A stretch of DNA of 64,000 nt from Motiliproteus sediminis. Its GTDB lineage: Bacteria > Pseudomonadota > Gammaproteobacteria > Pseudomonadales > Balneatricaceae. Where the stretch lies: positions 372,001 through 436,000 of the forward strand of contig NZ_JAERQK010000001.1 in the NCBI RefSeq assembly GCF_017912535.1. The letters are read 5' to 3'. A program made the position numbers and the translations under genes. Positions 16,312-25,470 of this stretch are shown here, one piece after another. Each line of letters starts with the position of its first letter. Position 1 is the first letter of the stretch. The notes beneath the pieces were generated by a model. It was given only the letters and a program-made list of their open reading frames with translations. It made no database searches and was not told the origin of the DNA.

Positions 16312-17307
16312 TTACAGCGCTTCCCTGCCGTGCGGTTCGTCCAGCTCCAGCAGCGGCCCGGCGGGCACAATGCCGGTTGGATTGATGGAACGATGGCTGG
16401 CGTAATAATGTGCCTTGATATGTGCAAAGTTAACCGTCGCAGTGATCCCCGGCTGTTGATAGAGATCACGCAGGTACCCCTGTAACGCCTGATAGTCGCG
16501 AATAGGGCGCAGGTTGCACTTGAAGTGTCCGTGATAAACCGCGTCGAAGCGGATCAGCGTGGTGAAGAGCCGCCAGTCGGCCTCGGTGATCTGCCGACCG
16601 GTGAGAAAGCGCTGTTCGGTCAGACGTGACTCGAGCCAGTCCAGCGCGCGAAACAGGCGCCGATAGGCTTTTTCATAGGCCTTTTGACGGGTGGCAAAAC
16701 CGCAGCGGTAGACGCCGTTGTTGATCCACGGATAGATAAAGGCGTTGAGACGGTCGATCGCCGGCAACAGCTGCGCCGGGATCATGTTGACGCGGTTGCC
16801 GGTCAGATGATCGAACGCATGGTTAAACATGCGGATGATGTCGGCAGATTCGTTGCTAACGATAGTCTGTTGGTGCCGGTCCCAGAGCACGGGCACCGTG
16901 ACCCGGCCACTGTAGTCCGGGGCGGCGCGAGTATAGAGTTGATGGAGAAAGTCACTCTGGTAGAGCGGATCGCCTAGTGTGATCTGCGGATCACTGAAGC
17001 GTTCATCCGGGCTGAACTCCCATCCCTGGTTCAGCATATGCGGATGCACGGTGGATGCGCTGACCAAAGCTGTCAGACCTTTCAGTTGGCGAAAGATGAG
17101 GGTGCGATGGGCCCAGGGGCAGGCGAGCGATACGAACAGGTGGTAACGTTCGGGACTTGCCTCAAAACCGTCTTTTCCTGTGGGGCCGGCACTGCCGTCG
17201 GGGGTGATCCAGTTGCGGAAGCGGGCTTGCTCGCGTTCGAACTCGCCGTCGGAGGCGTCGGTATCATACCACTGGTCGTGCCAGGTTCCATTCCGCAGTA
17301 GTCCCAT
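16312..17307 (-). CDS. yqjG: Glutathionyl-hydroquinone reductase
   Basis: This Xi-class glutathione transferase reduces glutathionyl-hydroquinones. At 331 residues it has the standard length. The catalytic motif FVSLACPWAHRTLIFRQLK holds the Cys that attacks the glutathionyl conjugate. It is preceded by WITPDG and followed by the typical PVLWDRHQQTIVSNESADIIRMFN. The C-terminal helical domain has RLFTTLIRFDAVYHGHFKCN. It is downstream of the DUF3080 gene on the same strand, 35 bases away. Confidence 0.94.
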   Translation of the reverse strand: MGLLRNGTWHDQWYDTDASDGEFEREQARFRNWITPDGSAGPTGKDGFEASPERYHLFVSLACPWAHRTLIFRQLKGLTALVSASTVHPHMLNQGWEFSPDERFSDPQITLGDPLYQSDFLHQLYTRAAPDYSGRVTVPVLWDRHQQTIVSNESADIIRMFNHAFDHLTGNRVNMIPAQLLPAIDRLNAFIYPWINNGVYRCGFATRQKAYEKAYRRLFRALDWLESRLTEQRFLTGRQITEADWRLFTTLIRFDAVYHGHFKCNLRPIRDYQALQGYLRDLYQQPGITATVNFAHIKAHYYASHRSINPTGIVPAGPLLELDEPHGREAL

Positions 17308-17342
17308 CAGCTGTTTCCCCGGTATTCAGTAGGCCTATTACA

Positions 17343-18416
17343 TCAGTCAGGGCCCGTCGGCATCAACCCGCATTGGCGTAATACCGTCTGCCAGCGGTCA
17401 GTGTGTCGCTTGATTGCCCGTTGATAGCGCTGCCAGAGGCTGTCGGGGTGGGTTGGCGAGAGCATCTGCCGGCGATACTCTTCCAGCGGCGACGGACTCC
17501 AGGGCGGGTGCCCGACCGCCAGCTGATCCATGTGAGTGAGCCACGGCAACCCCTGGCGCTGGATGAGTGCCATGTAGGGCTGTACTTCCGCGGCATAGAA
17601 TTGATCAAGCACGTTGCGGAGGTGGTTCGCCTTGGGGATCGGGCGACCGCTCAGGCAGAGTCGCCGCGGCGAAATCGCCGTATCGAGCAGCGCAGATACC
17701 CGGTTCAGGTGGTTGATCAACAGTCGCAGGGAGCTGTTTAACTGGCCGCCGTATTCGCTTCCGTACAGGGCGAAATAGTGGCGTTCCAGATCGGTTTCGT
17801 GGGGTGTTGAGAATGGTTGGCCAGCGGCTGCGCTAGCGGCCGTTTGACGGTACTGGAGCAAGGTTTGCAGTGCTCTGAGGCTATCCCCGTAACCGGGATT
17901 GCCAGCCAGCGCAATGGGGGGCTTTGACAACGACAGGTTGTGCTCAAGTTCGCTGCTGGTGAAGACCGCATTCCACCAGGTTGGATACAGATTGCGTTGC
18001 TTGCCGAGATAAACCTCCTCGAGAAAACGGGAAAATTCGGCATCGTGGAGTGGGTGTTGGCGATCGCGCAGATAGCAGCGCTCGAGCACAGCGTAAAAGC
18101 GGAACTCATAGTCCAGAAGGACGGAGGGTTGCTTGACCTTGCCGAGGATGCTGTTGCGCTCTGATATCAACGGCAGCAAACCACAGTCGGCAAGATCGAG
18201 CGCATCAAGCAGTCCCGCGCGCAGCTCGACCAGCGGCAGGCGGCGAGTGCGTCGAGTGGGCAAAACGGTGAGATCAGCCTCGGCGGCATCAGGATATGGC
18301 TGCTCCAGTACGCTGGCGACCCGGTCAACATAATTGGCTAACACCGCTTCGGGTGTGTCACGGCTGCATCCGCCCAGCAGGACAACCAGCATGGTTAACG
18401 CGGCTTTGTACGCCAA
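17343..18416 (-). CDS. DUF3080-family lipoprotein
   Basis: The 357-residue predicted lipoprotein has a signal peptide ending in the lipobox LLGGC, followed by SRDTPEAVLANYVDRVASVL, the start of DUF3080 domains. Function is unknown; the family is common in gammaproteobacteria. I keep the TTG start at 18416 because GGGAG lies about 8 bases before it; an ATG at 18392 would give a shorter but still adequate signal peptide. It is probably co-transcribed with the reductase downstream. Confidence 0.85.
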   Translation of the reverse strand: MAYKAALTMLVVLLGGCSRDTPEAVLANYVDRVASVLEQPYPDAAEADLTVLPTRRTRRLPLVELRAGLLDALDLADCGLLPLISERNSILGKVKQPSVLLDYEFRFYAVLERCYLRDRQHPLHDAEFSRFLEEVYLGKQRNLYPTWWNAVFTSSELEHNLSLSKPPIALAGNPGYGDSLRALQTLLQYRQTAASAAAGQPFSTPHETDLERHYFALYGSEYGGQLNSSLRLLINHLNRVSALLDTAISPRRLCLSGRPIPKANHLRNVLDQFYAAEVQPYMALIQRQGLPWLTHMDQLAVGHPPWSPSPLEEYRRQMLSPTHPDSLWQRYQRAIKRHTDRWQTVLRQCGLMPTGPD

Positions 18417-18455
18417 GTTTATGCTCCCTGTTCTGTGCTTCTTTGCAGTGTAGCG

Positions 18456-19835
18456 TTAGCCGGCCCGGGCGGCGCGCCGGCTGATTAGATGGAGACGTAC
18501 CAGCAGCGAGGATGCAGCGATACTGAGCCCGCAGGTGATGCCGATCCAGAAACCTTTGGCACCAAGTGCTGCGCCCCATAGGTCCGTGAGCGACAGGGAA
18601 TAACCGAGCGGCAGGCCTACCAGCCAGTAGGCGACAAATGCGGCCCCCAGAGCGAAGCGGGTGTCCTTGTAACCTCTGAGAGCGCCTGCACCGCAAACTT
18701 GAATGACGTCGGGTAATTGAAATAACGCGGCGAATCCCAGCAGCAGTGAGGCTAAGGCGATAACGTCAGGCTCAACACTGTAGAGCGATGCAATCGGTGT
18801 TGCCAGCAACCAGATGGTGCTGCTGGTGGCCAGTGCGATCAGCCCGCCCATGGCGATACCGGTGGTCGCTACGCGGCGTGCTCCACGAGGATCGCCGCGA
18901 CCGAGCGTGAAACCGACGCGGATAGAGAGCGCCATGGAGAGGCTGAGGGGGATCATAAAGGTGACGCTGATAACGGAGAAGGCGATCTGGTGACCTGAGA
19001 CCACCGTGCTGCCGAGCGGCGCCAGTAGCAGCGCGATAATCAGGAACATACTGGCTTCAAAGAAGATGGTGACGCCGATGGGAACGCCGATACGCAGCAG
19101 TTCCTGCTGTTTGCGAAGCTGTGGTTGCCGCCAGTTGAGCCACAAGCGTACTGGTTCAAAATGACGGCTGCGCAGGGTAAACCAGACTGCCAGCAGGAAC
19201 TGGACCCATAGGGCCGCCACTGTGGCCCAGCCGCACCCCACACCCCCCAGCTCTGGAAAACCGGCGTAGCCGTATATGAGTACGGCATTGAGGGGGATGT
19301 TTACCAGTAGACCGGCGAGGCTGATCAGCATGATGGTGCGGGTCTGGTGCAGGGCTTCCTGGCCGCAGCGTAGCAGGGTAAACAGCATCGCCGCCGGAGC
19401 ACCCCAGGCCAGAGCTTCAACGTAGCCACCGCCGACGCTGCGCATAGTGCCAGACACCTCCATGAGGGAATATAGCGGTGCGGCGAGATGGAGTAGCAGG
19501 GCTGCTACTCCGCCGAGCAGCAGCGCCAGCCAGCAGCCCTGTTGCAGGGTATGGCGGATGGAGTCGTAGTCTCGTGCCCCGAACGCCTGTGCCACCAACG
19601 GAATGGTCGCCATCAGTATGCCGGTGAACAGCAGTAGCATCGGGATCCATACGCTGGTACCGATCGCGACCCCAGCGAGATCATCGGCGCTGTAGCGACC
19701 CGCCATCAGGGTATCCGTCAGCCCCATGGCTGCCTGTGCCATCTGGGTGGCAACGATGGGGAGCCCCAGACGAACCAGCGCGCCGGCTTCAGCCAGCGTT
19801 CGCTGGCGCCGTTGTCGTGTAGTAGGTGAGGGCAT
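18456..19835 (-). CDS. MATE-family multidrug/Na+ antiporter (NorM-like)
   Basis: The 459-residue protein has 12 predicted spans and exports cationic compounds in exchange for Na+ or H+. The family signature is clear: LVRLGLPIVATQMAQAAMGLTDTLMAGRYSADDLAGVAIG at the N-terminus, written here only as a match to the NorM N-terminal motif in separate segments, and internal repeat symmetry with GVPIGVTIFFEASMF in the second half. Drug specificity cannot be read from sequence. It starts 3 bases after the DUF815 ATPase gene, so the two form an operon. Confidence 0.93.
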   Translation of the reverse strand: MPSPTTRQRRQRTLAEAGALVRLGLPIVATQMAQAAMGLTDTLMAGRYSADDLAGVAIGTSVWIPMLLLFTGILMATIPLVAQAFGARDYDSIRHTLQQGCWLALLLGGVAALLLHLAAPLYSLMEVSGTMRSVGGGYVEALAWGAPAAMLFTLLRCGQEALHQTRTIMLISLAGLLVNIPLNAVLIYGYAGFPELGGVGCGWATVAALWVQFLLAVWFTLRSRHFEPVRLWLNWRQPQLRKQQELLRIGVPIGVTIFFEASMFLIIALLLAPLGSTVVSGHQIAFSVISVTFMIPLSLSMALSIRVGFTLGRGDPRGARRVATTGIAMGGLIALATSSTIWLLATPIASLYSVEPDVIALASLLLGFAALFQLPDVIQVCGAGALRGYKDTRFALGAAFVAYWLVGLPLGYSLSLTDLWGAALGAKGFWIGITCGLSIAASSLLVRLHLISRRAARAG

Positions 19836-19838
19836 AAG

Positions 19839-20606
19839 TCAGCCGGAATGCGAGCCCCGGTGGTTAAAGAACTGCCGGGCCGTACGCCCGCTGCGTGCGC
19901 CTTTGCCGGTGGCGAAACGAATGGCTTCGAGGTGAAGTGCGGCGCGGTATTCGCAGTCGGGGAACAGGGCGTCTACCATCATCAGGTAGTCGCTTTGGCT
20001 GACGGCGTAGAAGGATAGCCACAGGCCGAAGCGATCGGACAGGGAAATCTTTTCCTCCACTGCGTCGGCATAGTGCAGCTCCGTGCTGGTGACCCGGCTG
20101 TCGAGATTGTCCTGCATCGACTCCGGCAACAGGTGGCGGCGATTGGAGGTGGCGTAGATCAGGACGTTCTCGGGTGGCAGCTCCAGTGAGCCGTCCAGCA
20201 CGGTTTTGAGCGCTCGGTAGCTGTTGTCACCCTGTTCGAATGACAGGTCATCGGTGTAAACGATAAAGCGATAGGGCTGCTCGCGTAATTCATCGACAAT
20301 CTCAGGTAGTTCAATCAGCTGATCACGGTCGATCTGGACAACTCGCAGTCCTTGATCTCCGTAGTGGTTGATCAGCGCTTTGATTAGCGATGACTTGCCG
20401 GTACCGCGCGCGCCCCAGAGCAGAGCGTTGTTGGCGGGTAGTCGCTGCAGAAACCGTTCGGTGTTGGCGCAAAGAGCGTGCTTCTGTCGCTCGATTCCCA
20501 GTAGTTGCTCAAGCCTCGTGGGGTCCAGTTGGCTGACGGCGCGCAGTTGGCCGGTGCGAGGGCGCCAGAGAGCAGCGAAGGTGGTTTGCCAGTTGATGGT
20601 GCTCAT
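19839..20606 (-). CDS. DUF815-family P-loop ATPase
   Basis: This 255-residue AAA-type ATPase has Walker A GARGTGKSSLIKAL, Walker B-like FIVYTDDLSFEQGD and the DUF815 segment ATSNRRHLLPE. The C-terminal part holds SDRFGLWLSFY and a basic GKGARSGRTARQF tail. The cellular role of the family is not established. It is the first gene of a two-gene unit with the MATE pump. Confidence 0.9.
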   Translation of the reverse strand: MSTINWQTTFAALWRPRTGQLRAVSQLDPTRLEQLLGIERQKHALCANTERFLQRLPANNALLWGARGTGKSSLIKALINHYGDQGLRVVQIDRDQLIELPEIVDELREQPYRFIVYTDDLSFEQGDNSYRALKTVLDGSLELPPENVLIYATSNRRHLLPESMQDNLDSRVTSTELHYADAVEEKISLSDRFGLWLSFYAVSQSDYLMMVDALFPDCEYRAALHLEAIRFATGKGARSGRTARQFFNHRGSHSG

Positions 20607-20684
20607 GGATGGTGCTCTGGTTACCGTTAAGCTGCCATTTTAGGATAGCGGCGTGGCGCTGCCTAGCGAAGAACGGGCGCAATA

Positions 20685-20712
20685 AAAAGGGCGGCCTGAA
20701 GGCCGCCCTTTC
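20685..20712. terminator. Strong hairpin terminator after phaC
   Basis: Stem GGGCGGCC/GGCCGCCC with a TGAA loop has A-rich sequence on one side and T on the other. On the minus strand it is followed by TTTTTATT, as expected for termination of phaC; it may work in both directions. Confidence 0.9.
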
Positions 20713-20730
20713 TGGCTGCTGGAGCAATGA

Positions 20731-22455
20731 TTAGTCCAGACGCTTGGCAACGTAGCGGCCGGGTGCCGGCTCGATCACAGGATGGGTTTCGTTGCCCAGC
20801 GCGCTGGGTGCCTCAACCTGCTTGCCGCCGCGCTTCTTCAACCAGCCGGACCAGTGAGGCCACCAGCTGCCTTCCTGGCGTTCTGCGGTTTCCAGCCAAT
20901 GATCAGCCCCTTTTCCGGAGTCTCCGCCAGTCCAGTAGTTGCGACGGTTTTTGGAGGCCGGATTGATCACACCGGCGATATGTCCGCTGGCGCCAAGCAC
21001 AAATTCGCAGTTGCTGAAGTTTTCGCTACCGGTGAAGGTGCTTTTCCAGGGCGCGATGTGATCTTCGATGCACGACAGGAAGTAGCAAGGCACCTTGATC
21101 TTGGTGAGGTCAACAGATTCGCCGCAGACCGTCAGCTTGCCGGGTTGCGCCAATGCGTTATCCAGGTACATGTTGCGAATATAAAAGTCGTACATGGACG
21201 CGGGCAGGTTAGTTGGGTCGCTGTTCCAGTAGAGGATGTCGAAAGGTGCCGGAGCTTGGCCTTTAAGGTAGTTATTCACCACGTAAGACCAGATCAGATC
21301 ATTGGAGCGCAACATATTGAACGTGGTAGATAGGTTGCGACCGTTGAGCACGCCCTCAGAATGCACTTTCTTCAGCAGTTGCTCGATCTGCTCTTTGTCG
21401 ATGAACACTCCCAGATCACCTGGCTCGGCAAAATCGGTAAGTGTGGTCAGGAAAGTCGCAGACGCCACACTGGTGTCTTTGCGCGCAGACAGAACCGCCA
21501 GCGCGCTAGCCAGAATCGTACCGCCGACACACCAGGCAACCGTGTTGACCTTGTTGGAGCCGGAAATGGACTTGACCGCCTCCAGCGCTTCAAGAACGCC
21601 GTTACCTACATAATCGTCCCAAGAGAGGTTGCTCTGTTCGGGGCTGGCATTAACCCAGGAGACGAGGAATACGGTCTGACCCTGTTCCACTGCATACTTG
21701 ACGAACGAATTGCCCGGTTGCAGGTCAAGAATGTAGAACTTGTTGATACAGGGCGGCACGATCAGTGTCGGCCGCTCGTTTACTTTTTCTGTCAGCGGCT
21801 TGTACTGGATCAACTGCAGCAGTTCGTTCTCGAACACGACCGCACCTTCGGTGGTGGCGATGTTTTCACCCAGCACGAACGCCTCTTCGTCGGTCATGCT
21901 GATGCGGCCTTTTTCCATATCGCCGAGCAGGTTTTGCAGGCCGTCGATCAGACTCTGGCCCTTGGTTTCAACCGCTTGCTGGATAACTTCCGGGTTGGTG
22001 GCAGCGAAATTGGTTGGCGACATCGCATCGATATACTGCTGGGTGTAGAACTCCAGCTTCTGCTGCGACTTTTCGTCCAGATTAACGCTGGAAACCATCT
22101 TGTTCAGCATGTTGGATGCGATCAGATAGGATTCCTTGATGTAATTGAAAACCGGACTTTCGCTCCATTCTTCAGCGGCAAAACGGCGGTCGCCGGGCTG
22201 CGGCGCGGCTTCGACCGCCTTGCCTCCCGTCAGGATACCGGCCCAAAACTGCATCTGGCTACGCTGGTATTCAGTCACCGCATCGAGCCAACCCTGCGGG
22301 TCGGTAGGGCGGCTGAGAAGCTGTCCCCAAGCGCTGTTGAGGTTGTCGAGGTACTCCTCACCGACCTTGCCGGCAAATAGTTCCATCACCTTGTGGGCTT
22401 CCGCATTCATCGCAGTGAAAAACTCCTGCGCGGTATTGGTATCCTTGCTATCCAT
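20731..22455 (-). CDS. phaC: Poly(3-hydroxyalkanoate) synthase, class I type
   Basis: PhaC polymerises hydroxyacyl-CoA into polyhydroxyalkanoate granules. At 574 residues the length suits class I. The N-terminal domain (WSESPVFNYIKESYLIASNML) precedes the alpha/beta-hydrolase domain. The lipase-like box reads VAWCVGGT; the catalytic Cys is kept but the first Gly of the usual GxCxGG is Ala. The Asp lies in SCIEDHIAPW and the His in GASGHIAGVINP. No phaA, phaB, phasin or phaR is adjacent, so precursor supply is encoded elsewhere. Confidence 0.96.
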   Translation of the reverse strand: MDSKDTNTAQEFFTAMNAEAHKVMELFAGKVGEEYLDNLNSAWGQLLSRPTDPQGWLDAVTEYQRSQMQFWAGILTGGKAVEAAPQPGDRRFAAEEWSESPVFNYIKESYLIASNMLNKMVSSVNLDEKSQQKLEFYTQQYIDAMSPTNFAATNPEVIQQAVETKGQSLIDGLQNLLGDMEKGRISMTDEEAFVLGENIATTEGAVVFENELLQLIQYKPLTEKVNERPTLIVPPCINKFYILDLQPGNSFVKYAVEQGQTVFLVSWVNASPEQSNLSWDDYVGNGVLEALEAVKSISGSNKVNTVAWCVGGTILASALAVLSARKDTSVASATFLTTLTDFAEPGDLGVFIDKEQIEQLLKKVHSEGVLNGRNLSTTFNMLRSNDLIWSYVVNNYLKGQAPAPFDILYWNSDPTNLPASMYDFYIRNMYLDNALAQPGKLTVCGESVDLTKIKVPCYFLSCIEDHIAPWKSTFTGSENFSNCEFVLGASGHIAGVINPASKNRRNYWTGGDSGKGADHWLETAERQEGSWWPHWSGWLKKRGGKQVEAPSALGNETHPVIEPAPGRYVAKRLD

Positions 22456-22618
22456 AAACTCAAGCTCTCATTTCGGCTGGGCCAGTGGTCTTTGTACCGC
22501 AGATGCGAAAAAGACGCAAAACGTTGGCAATTATACCCCAAGTTGGCGGGCTATCCCTGATTCTTTGGTATCCGCACGCTCTTTGTTAGTATTCGGACTT
22601 TTGGCTCAGGAGACGCCC

Positions 22619-22873
22619 ATGACTCAGTTGCGGCTTTACGGCACTTCGGGCTGCCACCTCTGTGAGGTGGCCGAGCAGCTATTGGCACACTGCATTGATT
22701 TTGAACGCGTCCAAGTCGAACTGATCGACATCGCCGATGATGACCGGATGGTGGAGCGCCTGGGTGTGCGGATACCGGTGCTGGAAGACAGTGTTTCCGG
22801 TGAAACGCTGGACTGGCCGTTTGATGCTGAGCAGGTTGCGAGGTTTTTGACTGCTGTCAGCGCAAGAGGTTGA
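22619..22873 (+). CDS. Glutaredoxin-like thioredoxin-fold protein
   Basis: The 84-residue protein begins MTQLRLYGTSGCHLCEVAEQ, with a CHLC redox motif followed by a short thioredoxin fold with the cis-Pro RIPVLED. This is the DUF836/glutaredoxin-like group. The start at 22619 follows an AGGAGACGCCC site. It lies divergently from phaC and converges on tatD with a 17-base overlap. Confidence 0.9.
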   Translation: MTQLRLYGTSGCHLCEVAEQLLAHCIDFERVQVELIDIADDDRMVERLGVRIPVLEDSVSGETLDWPFDAEQVARFLTAVSARG

Positions 22874-23663
22874 AAAAACGCTCTGCGTTACGGCTTGTCC
22901 GGGCGGCTAGCTCTTCACTGGTTATGCCCAAAATGGCGGCGACTTCAGCGCAGATGTGACTAAGATAAGCGGGCTCGTTACGGCGTGACTTGGGTTTCGG
23001 CTTGAGAGTGCGCGGCAGCAGGTAGGGGGAGTCTGTTTCCAGTAGCAGTCGATCAGCGGGTATCTCCTTAATCAGCTCCCGCAGGTGCAGTCCGCGACGT
23101 TCGTCACAAATCCAGCCGGTGATTCCAATGTACAGGTCCAGCTCGCGGTAACGCGTCAGCTCCTCTTTGCTGCCGGTAAAGCAGTGCAGCAGGGCGGCGG
23201 GAAGCTCGCGACGGTAGCGTGCTAGTAGGGTGACAAAGTCCTCATGGGCGTCACGTTCGTGCAATAGTATGGGATAGCCGCTGTCTGCAGCCAGTTGCAG
23301 TTGTTGCTCAAATACCTCGCGCTGCCTGGGCCGCGGTGAAAAGTCCCGGTTGTAATCCAGGCCCGTCTCGCCGACAGCGTGGACGGCAGGGTGAGACAGA
23401 AGTTTGCGCAGTCGTTGCTGGTCGTCGGGCTGCCAGTCCTTGGCGTGATGAGGGTGAACACCGGCAGTGCAAGCGAGTTGCTGTGGGTAGAGCTGGCACA
23501 GTTCGAGTGCCTGGAGGCATTCGTTGATATTACTGGCAGTGACAACTATTTTTTCGATTCCTGAGGCGCGAGCGCGCAGGAGCACCTCGTCGAGGTCATC
23601 TTGAAAAGCCGAATCGGTCAAATTGACCGCAATATCGATGAGATATGCTGTTTTTGCGCCCAT
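22857..23663 (-). CDS. tatD: TatD-family 3'-5' metal-dependent DNase
   Basis: TatD is a TIM-barrel metallohydrolase with 3'-5' exonuclease activity. The 268-residue protein starts MGAKTAYLIDIAVNLTDSAF (the TatD-proper variant of the DxHxH strand) and continues with AGVHPHHAKDW, GETGLDYNRD, LLHERDAHEDF, LHCFTGS and LLETDSPYLLPR, covering the metal ligands. I prefer the ATG at 23663 over a longer in-frame start at 23693. Confidence 0.95.
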   Translation of the reverse strand: MGAKTAYLIDIAVNLTDSAFQDDLDEVLLRARASGIEKIVVTASNINECLQALELCQLYPQQLACTAGVHPHHAKDWQPDDQQRLRKLLSHPAVHAVGETGLDYNRDFSPRPRQREVFEQQLQLAADSGYPILLHERDAHEDFVTLLARYRRELPAALLHCFTGSKEELTRYRELDLYIGITGWICDERRGLHLRELIKEIPADRLLLETDSPYLLPRTLKPKPKSRRNEPAYLSHICAEVAAILGITSEELAARTSRNAERFFNLLR

Positions 23664-23792
23664 TGTTGATCTATGTCCTGTGCTGGCTCTCAAGCAGTGG
23701 CTGATTTTACGTTATTCTTCCTTCTTATGTGCTGCCGGGGCAGGTTGGCAGCAGACAACAAGTACTAGCACGAGCAGGCAGGCCTTCTTTAT

Positions 23793-24731
23793 ATGTCAGG
23801 AATACTCGATTCCGTTGACCAGCGAACGCAGCTGGTAGGGCAGAACCGTTTCGAATTGTTGTTGTTCCGCCTTGGGCGTAATCAGCTGTTCGCGATCAAT
23901 GTGTTTAAGGTGAAGGAGGTGTTGAAGCTCCCGCATCTTAACGCCTTGCCCAATTCTCACTCGGTGATTCGTGGTGTCACTAATATGCGTGGTCACACGC
24001 TGCCGGTTATCGACCTCAGTGCTGCAATTGGTATGGCTCCGATTCCCGATACCGCGGATGCCCATCTGATCGTGGCTGAGTACAACGGTACCGTGCAGGG
24101 TTTTCTGGTCAGCGATGTCGATAGAATTCTTAACCTGGATTGGTCTGATGTCATGCCGCCGCCCAAGACCGCCGGACGCGCGCATTATCTGACCGCAATA
24201 ACGCGGCTGGAGGACAACCGGCTGGTCGAGATTGTCGATGTGGAGAAAGTGTTGGCTGAAATCGTACCCGCCACAACCGATATCTCTCCGGAGCTGGTGG
24301 ATCAGCGAGCCCGCGAACTGGCGGAAGGGCGGGAGATCATGATAGTCGATGATTCGCACACGGCGCGGGATCAGGTTCGCCACACTTTGGCTCACCTCGG
24401 TGTCAGGCTGGTAGAGGCGGTTAACGGCGCCGACGCACTGGAGCAGTTACGCGCATTCGCATCGCAAGGCGAGGATGTGGGGCAGCGTTTTCTGATGCTG
24501 ATTACTGACGCCGAGATGCCGGAGATGGACGGTTATCGGTTGACAACGGAAATTCGGCGTGACGATCAGTTACGCAGTCTTTACATCATGCTGCATACCT
24601 CCATGTCGGGCTCATTCAATAAGGCAATGGTGGAGAAGGTTGGCTGCAATGACTTCTTGCCCAAGTTTCAGTCGGATCAGTTGGCAGTCAAAGTGCTTGA
24701 GCGGATAAAGCAGTTGCATGATCTTGCTTGA
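23793..24731 (+). CDS. cheV: Chemotaxis coupling protein CheV
   Basis: CheV couples chemoreceptors to CheA and has its own receiver domain. The 312-residue protein has an N-terminal CheW-like domain (about 20-165, FRLGRNQLFAINVFKVKEVL and NMRGHTLPVIDL) and a C-terminal receiver (about 180-310). The receiver holds IMIVDDS, the phospho-acceptor in ITDAEMPEMDGYR, and LHTSMSGSFN. No other chemotaxis genes lie nearby. A perfect terminator follows. Confidence 0.96.
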   Translation: MSGILDSVDQRTQLVGQNRFELLLFRLGRNQLFAINVFKVKEVLKLPHLNALPNSHSVIRGVTNMRGHTLPVIDLSAAIGMAPIPDTADAHLIVAEYNGTVQGFLVSDVDRILNLDWSDVMPPPKTAGRAHYLTAITRLEDNRLVEIVDVEKVLAEIVPATTDISPELVDQRARELAEGREIMIVDDSHTARDQVRHTLAHLGVRLVEAVNGADALEQLRAFASQGEDVGQRFLMLITDAEMPEMDGYRLTTEIRRDDQLRSLYIMLHTSMSGSFNKAMVEKVGCNDFLPKFQSDQLAVKVLERIKQLHDLA

Positions 24732-24757
24732 TACTTGGTAACTTGCTCGGACTCTAT

Positions 24758-24789
24758 AAAAAAGCCAGCGCAACGCGCTGGCTTTTTTT
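24758..24789 (+). terminator. Rho-independent terminator of cheV
   Basis: A-rich sequence, stem GCCAGCGC/GCGCTGGC with a 3-base loop, and a run of seven T. The symmetric A/T tracts make it potentially bidirectional; it also lies just downstream of the minus-strand 54-residue gene. Confidence 0.93.
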
Positions 24790-24822
24790 GTCTGACCGAC
24801 GGGCTGTGGTCGTCGAGCAGGG

Positions 24823-24987
24823 TTAGTGTTCGCGATTCAGGCGAAAGTGTTGACGGCCATACCAGCGAGGCTCTTCGTTGTCATTCTCGATCAAGTAAGA
24901 GTTTTCGCCCATCTCTTTGACCTGATATGCGCTATCGGTGGTCAGTTGATCTTCAAAGCCATCGTTACGGATACACTCAATAATCAT
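24823..24987 (-). CDS. Small acidic hypothetical protein (54 residues)
   Basis: The frame reads MIIECIRNDGFEDQLT, then a middle with YQVKEMGENSYLIEND and a C-terminus PRWYGRQHFRLNREH. It looks like a genuine small soluble protein: mixed charge, aromatic residues, and no low-complexity content. It ends near the bidirectional terminator at 24758 and is transcribed toward cheV. I do not recognise the family. Upstream lie two copies of a 12-base direct repeat that may regulate it. Confidence 0.75.
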   Translation of the reverse strand: MIIECIRNDGFEDQLTTDSAYQVKEMGENSYLIENDNEEPRWYGRQHFRLNREH

Positions 24988-25061
24988 AGCTTGTACCTTC
25001 GCTGGTGGTGTGGCTGTGGCCGCACTTTGTTGTTGTTTGGTTGCCCTTGGAGGGTTGGTTT

Positions 25062-25095
25062 ACGTGCGCGTCAACAAAGCTTAACGTGCGCGTCA
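25062..25095. repeat. Two-copy 12-base direct repeat
   Basis: ACGTGCGCGTCA occurs at 25062-25073 and again at 25084-25095, start-to-start 22 bases, close to two helical turns. It lies about 75-110 bases upstream of the 54-residue minus-strand gene. The arrangement suits two activator or repressor molecules on one DNA face; the regulator is unknown. Confidence 0.7.
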
Positions 25096-25460
25096 CAGAA
25101 AATTAATCGATTTATGTTGCGTCTGCAAAGTGTTTTTGTCTTTGACTTTAGTATTGCATCGTTATTTCTGTAGTTATCTATATGTATACAAAGAAAGTTT
25201 TTGGCGTTTTGGTGGCTGCTTCTAGCTAACGCGCTTGCGTTAGTTGCGGTGCGAAAAGTCACTTTTCACTATTGCTGCTGTCGTTAGGAAGTCGCTATTG
25301 CGAGAGTCGATGGCCGAGCGGCTTGTTGCTGAGCTGTGTGCGGCGGGTGGATGCGACAATGTTGCTCCTTGGTGATGGTGATGCCGTGTCTTTCGTCGTC
25401 GGTCATCGTAAGGAGCGGGGTGGCTGATGTCTTGGATGATCAGCATCGTTGCAGCAGCAA

Positions 25461-25470
25461 GGGGGGGGGG
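25461..25470. repeat. Homopolymeric G10 tract
   Basis: Ten consecutive G residues, the longest homopolymer I noticed in the window. Such tracts are prone to slipped-strand length change. It sits in a region without a firm gene call. Confidence 0.9.

Noticed and set aside
21361-22380. 339-codon plus-strand frame opposite phaC
   Set aside because: Antisense shadow of phaC with no ribosome site or family match.
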